This document shows, piece after piece, positions 8,958 through 9,498 of a stretch of 9,498 bases of DNA (its first letter is position 1; the number at the start of each line of letters is the position of its first letter). The translations under genes and the position numbers were made by a program. This DNA comes from Deltaproteobacteria bacterium (lineage in GTDB: Bacteria > Desulfobacterota > Desulfobulbia > Desulfobulbales > Desulfobulbaceae), in the NCBI GenBank assembly GCA_024277485.1, contig JAJRVA010000188.1, forward strand, positions 1 to 9,498, in the 5' to 3' direction. Under the pieces are notes generated by a model that was not told where the DNA came from, made no database searches, and was given only the letters and a program-made list of their open reading frames with translations.

Positions 8958-9248
8958 TCAGGTTGTGAAAAAAGTATATATGATCATCCCGATGCTCATT
9001 ACCGCTGTGGTGTGAAGAATTCGCCTGCTCCATGGACTGCTCTTTTTCCGGTTGGTGTAGGTCATGTAATAGGCAAACCCGAGAAGGATTATACTGGCTG
9101 CAAGAAATACCCAGCGGTACCTTGCAAACCACATGGACATGGTGAAGCTTCCCAGGCCGAAACTGGCCAGGATAACGGGGAGTTGTCAGCAGAAGGTATA
9201 GGCCAGGGCCGAGGTAACAGCCCCGCCGCCGGCAAGTTTTTCTCTCAT
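8958..9248 (-). CDS. Probable selenoprotein: MerT-like mercury-transport-type membrane protein with a C-U pair
   Basis: From ATG 9248 (GAGGA about 8 nt upstream) the frame reads MREKLAGGGAVTSALAYTFC, UGA (9186-9188, codon 21), QLPVILASFGLGSF and on to TGA 8958: 96 residues. Three membrane segments are visible (about 8-37, 47-66 and 75-94). MerT proteins carry a Cys-Cys pair in the first helix that binds Hg(II) for transfer into the cell. Here the second Cys is UGA, exactly at that pair, and Sec-containing MerT homologues are a known selenoprotein class. The cytoplasmic second Cys pair of classical MerT is missing, so this is a short variant. A strong SECIS-like hairpin follows. The frame is also continuous upstream with the thioredoxin-like segment, so a fusion is possible. 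Without Sec insertion only 20 residues, or a 60-residue internal ORF, would be made. Confidence 0.78.
9152..9171 (-). promoter_or_regulatory. Bacterial SECIS-like hairpin of the MerT-like gene
   Basis: The mRNA arms CCUGGCC and GGCCUGG pair with a single U-U mismatch (six Watson-Crick pairs) around the loop AGUUUC. G is the second loop base, and the loop starts 21 nt after the UGA at 9186-9188. Stem, spacing and loop all meet the bacterial SECIS pattern. The hairpin is within the coding frame. Confidence 0.65.
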
Positions 9249-9498
9249 TTTGGTTTCCTCAATGGTCTGAACGCCTTTGTCCTTATATGACAGGTAGGCT
9301 TTCTCCAATTCAGGCGCTTCCTTTTTGCATTTCTTTCACCAGTGAGAACCGATATTGATGAGCAGCGGAGTTCCCACAAGCTCTGTCCCAGTATAGGTTT
9401 TGCCGTCAAGGTCGGTAAAGGTGAAGTCCACTGCCCGGGCTAGCGCCGAAAAAACGGCTGAACATGTATATGCAGATCACCATAAAGACAATGCCGAA
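9249..9498 (-). CDS. Probable selenoprotein: truncated TlpA/ResA-like thioredoxin segment with W-U-x-x-C
   Basis: The mature part starts near 9431: VDFTFTDLDGKTYTGTEL, then GTPLLINIGSHW, UGA (9336-9338), KKC, KKEAPELEKAYLSYKDKGV. This is the TlpA/ResA pattern in which W-C-x-x-C would be expected, with the first, attacking Cys replaced by UGA. The frame then runs QTIEETK directly into the MerT-like start with no stop, so the second half of a thioredoxin fold (with its cis-Pro) is missing: a truncation, or a short Trx-MerT fusion. A signal peptide (FGIVFMVICIYMFSRF) is visible upstream in another frame. Removing one T from the mRNA T6 run (9449-9454) joins it to SALARA-VDF. The gene runs off the right edge. 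The SECIS signal is weak: only a short AGG-AAGCG-CCU stem, or a bulged longer one. Confidence 0.6.

Noticed and set aside
8895..9290. 131-codon plus-strand ORF
   Set aside because: It is antisense to the MerT-like gene and the start of the Cys-rich gene, and has no recognisable features. Its existence reflects the UGA-interrupted genes being on the other strand.

Overview
The window (about 9.5 kb) looks like a chromosomal piece of a selenocysteine-using bacterium, most likely a sulfate-reducer-type Desulfobacterota (deltaproteobacterium). That placement is inference. It rests on three UGA codons placed at redox or thiol motifs, a katG/Fur-family pair, a DASS transporter with RCK_C domains, and mixed base composition. 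No rRNA, tRNA or CRISPR array was seen.

Layout. 1-1135 (minus, runs off the left edge): a secreted PPC-domain protein whose signal peptide is interrupted by an in-frame TGA. 1136-1419: intergenic, holding two abutting 12-bp palindromes. 1420-3219 (minus): SLC13/DASS permease with a central pair of RCK_C-like domains. 3220-3480: divergent intergenic region with a good promoter and an AT-rich operator in front of 3481-3933 (plus), a PerR-type Fur-family repressor. 3934-4112: a second AT-rich inverted repeat and a strong Shine-Dalgarno sequence in front of 4113-6308 (plus), katG, followed by a hairpin terminator. 6487-7192 (plus): a toxin-antitoxin module of a PIN-domain toxin and a ribbon-helix-helix antitoxin, preceded by a promoter that abuts the toxin start, an inverted-repeat operator and a possible 22-codon leader ORF. 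7193-7493: no gene, but imperfect terminal inverted repeats and an internal hairpin that look like a small non-autonomous element or a RAYT/REP-type scar.

7494-9498 (all minus, running in from the right edge) is the most interesting part: an operon-like string of a truncated TlpA-like thioredoxin segment with a W-U-x-x-C motif, a MerT-like small membrane protein with a C-U pair in its first membrane helix, a Cys-rich zinc-ribbon protein (DUF5714-like) with an N-terminal S-G-C-U motif, and a DJ-1/PfpI-family protein. Each of the first three has UGA in place of an expected or plausible redox cysteine. Two of the three UGAs are followed, 18 and 21 nt later, by a hairpin with G in the first two apical-loop positions, as expected of a bacterial SECIS element. 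Ordinary gene calling would cut or miss all three.

How the parts fit. perR-katG is a peroxide-defence unit, probably autoregulated through the AT-rich palindromes. The selenoprotein string suggests thiol/selenol handling of a soft metal such as mercury, or of a related toxicant, with DJ-1 as a translationally coupled partner. That function is inference. The toxin-antitoxin pair and the repeat element between the two blocks suggest an accessory insertion zone.
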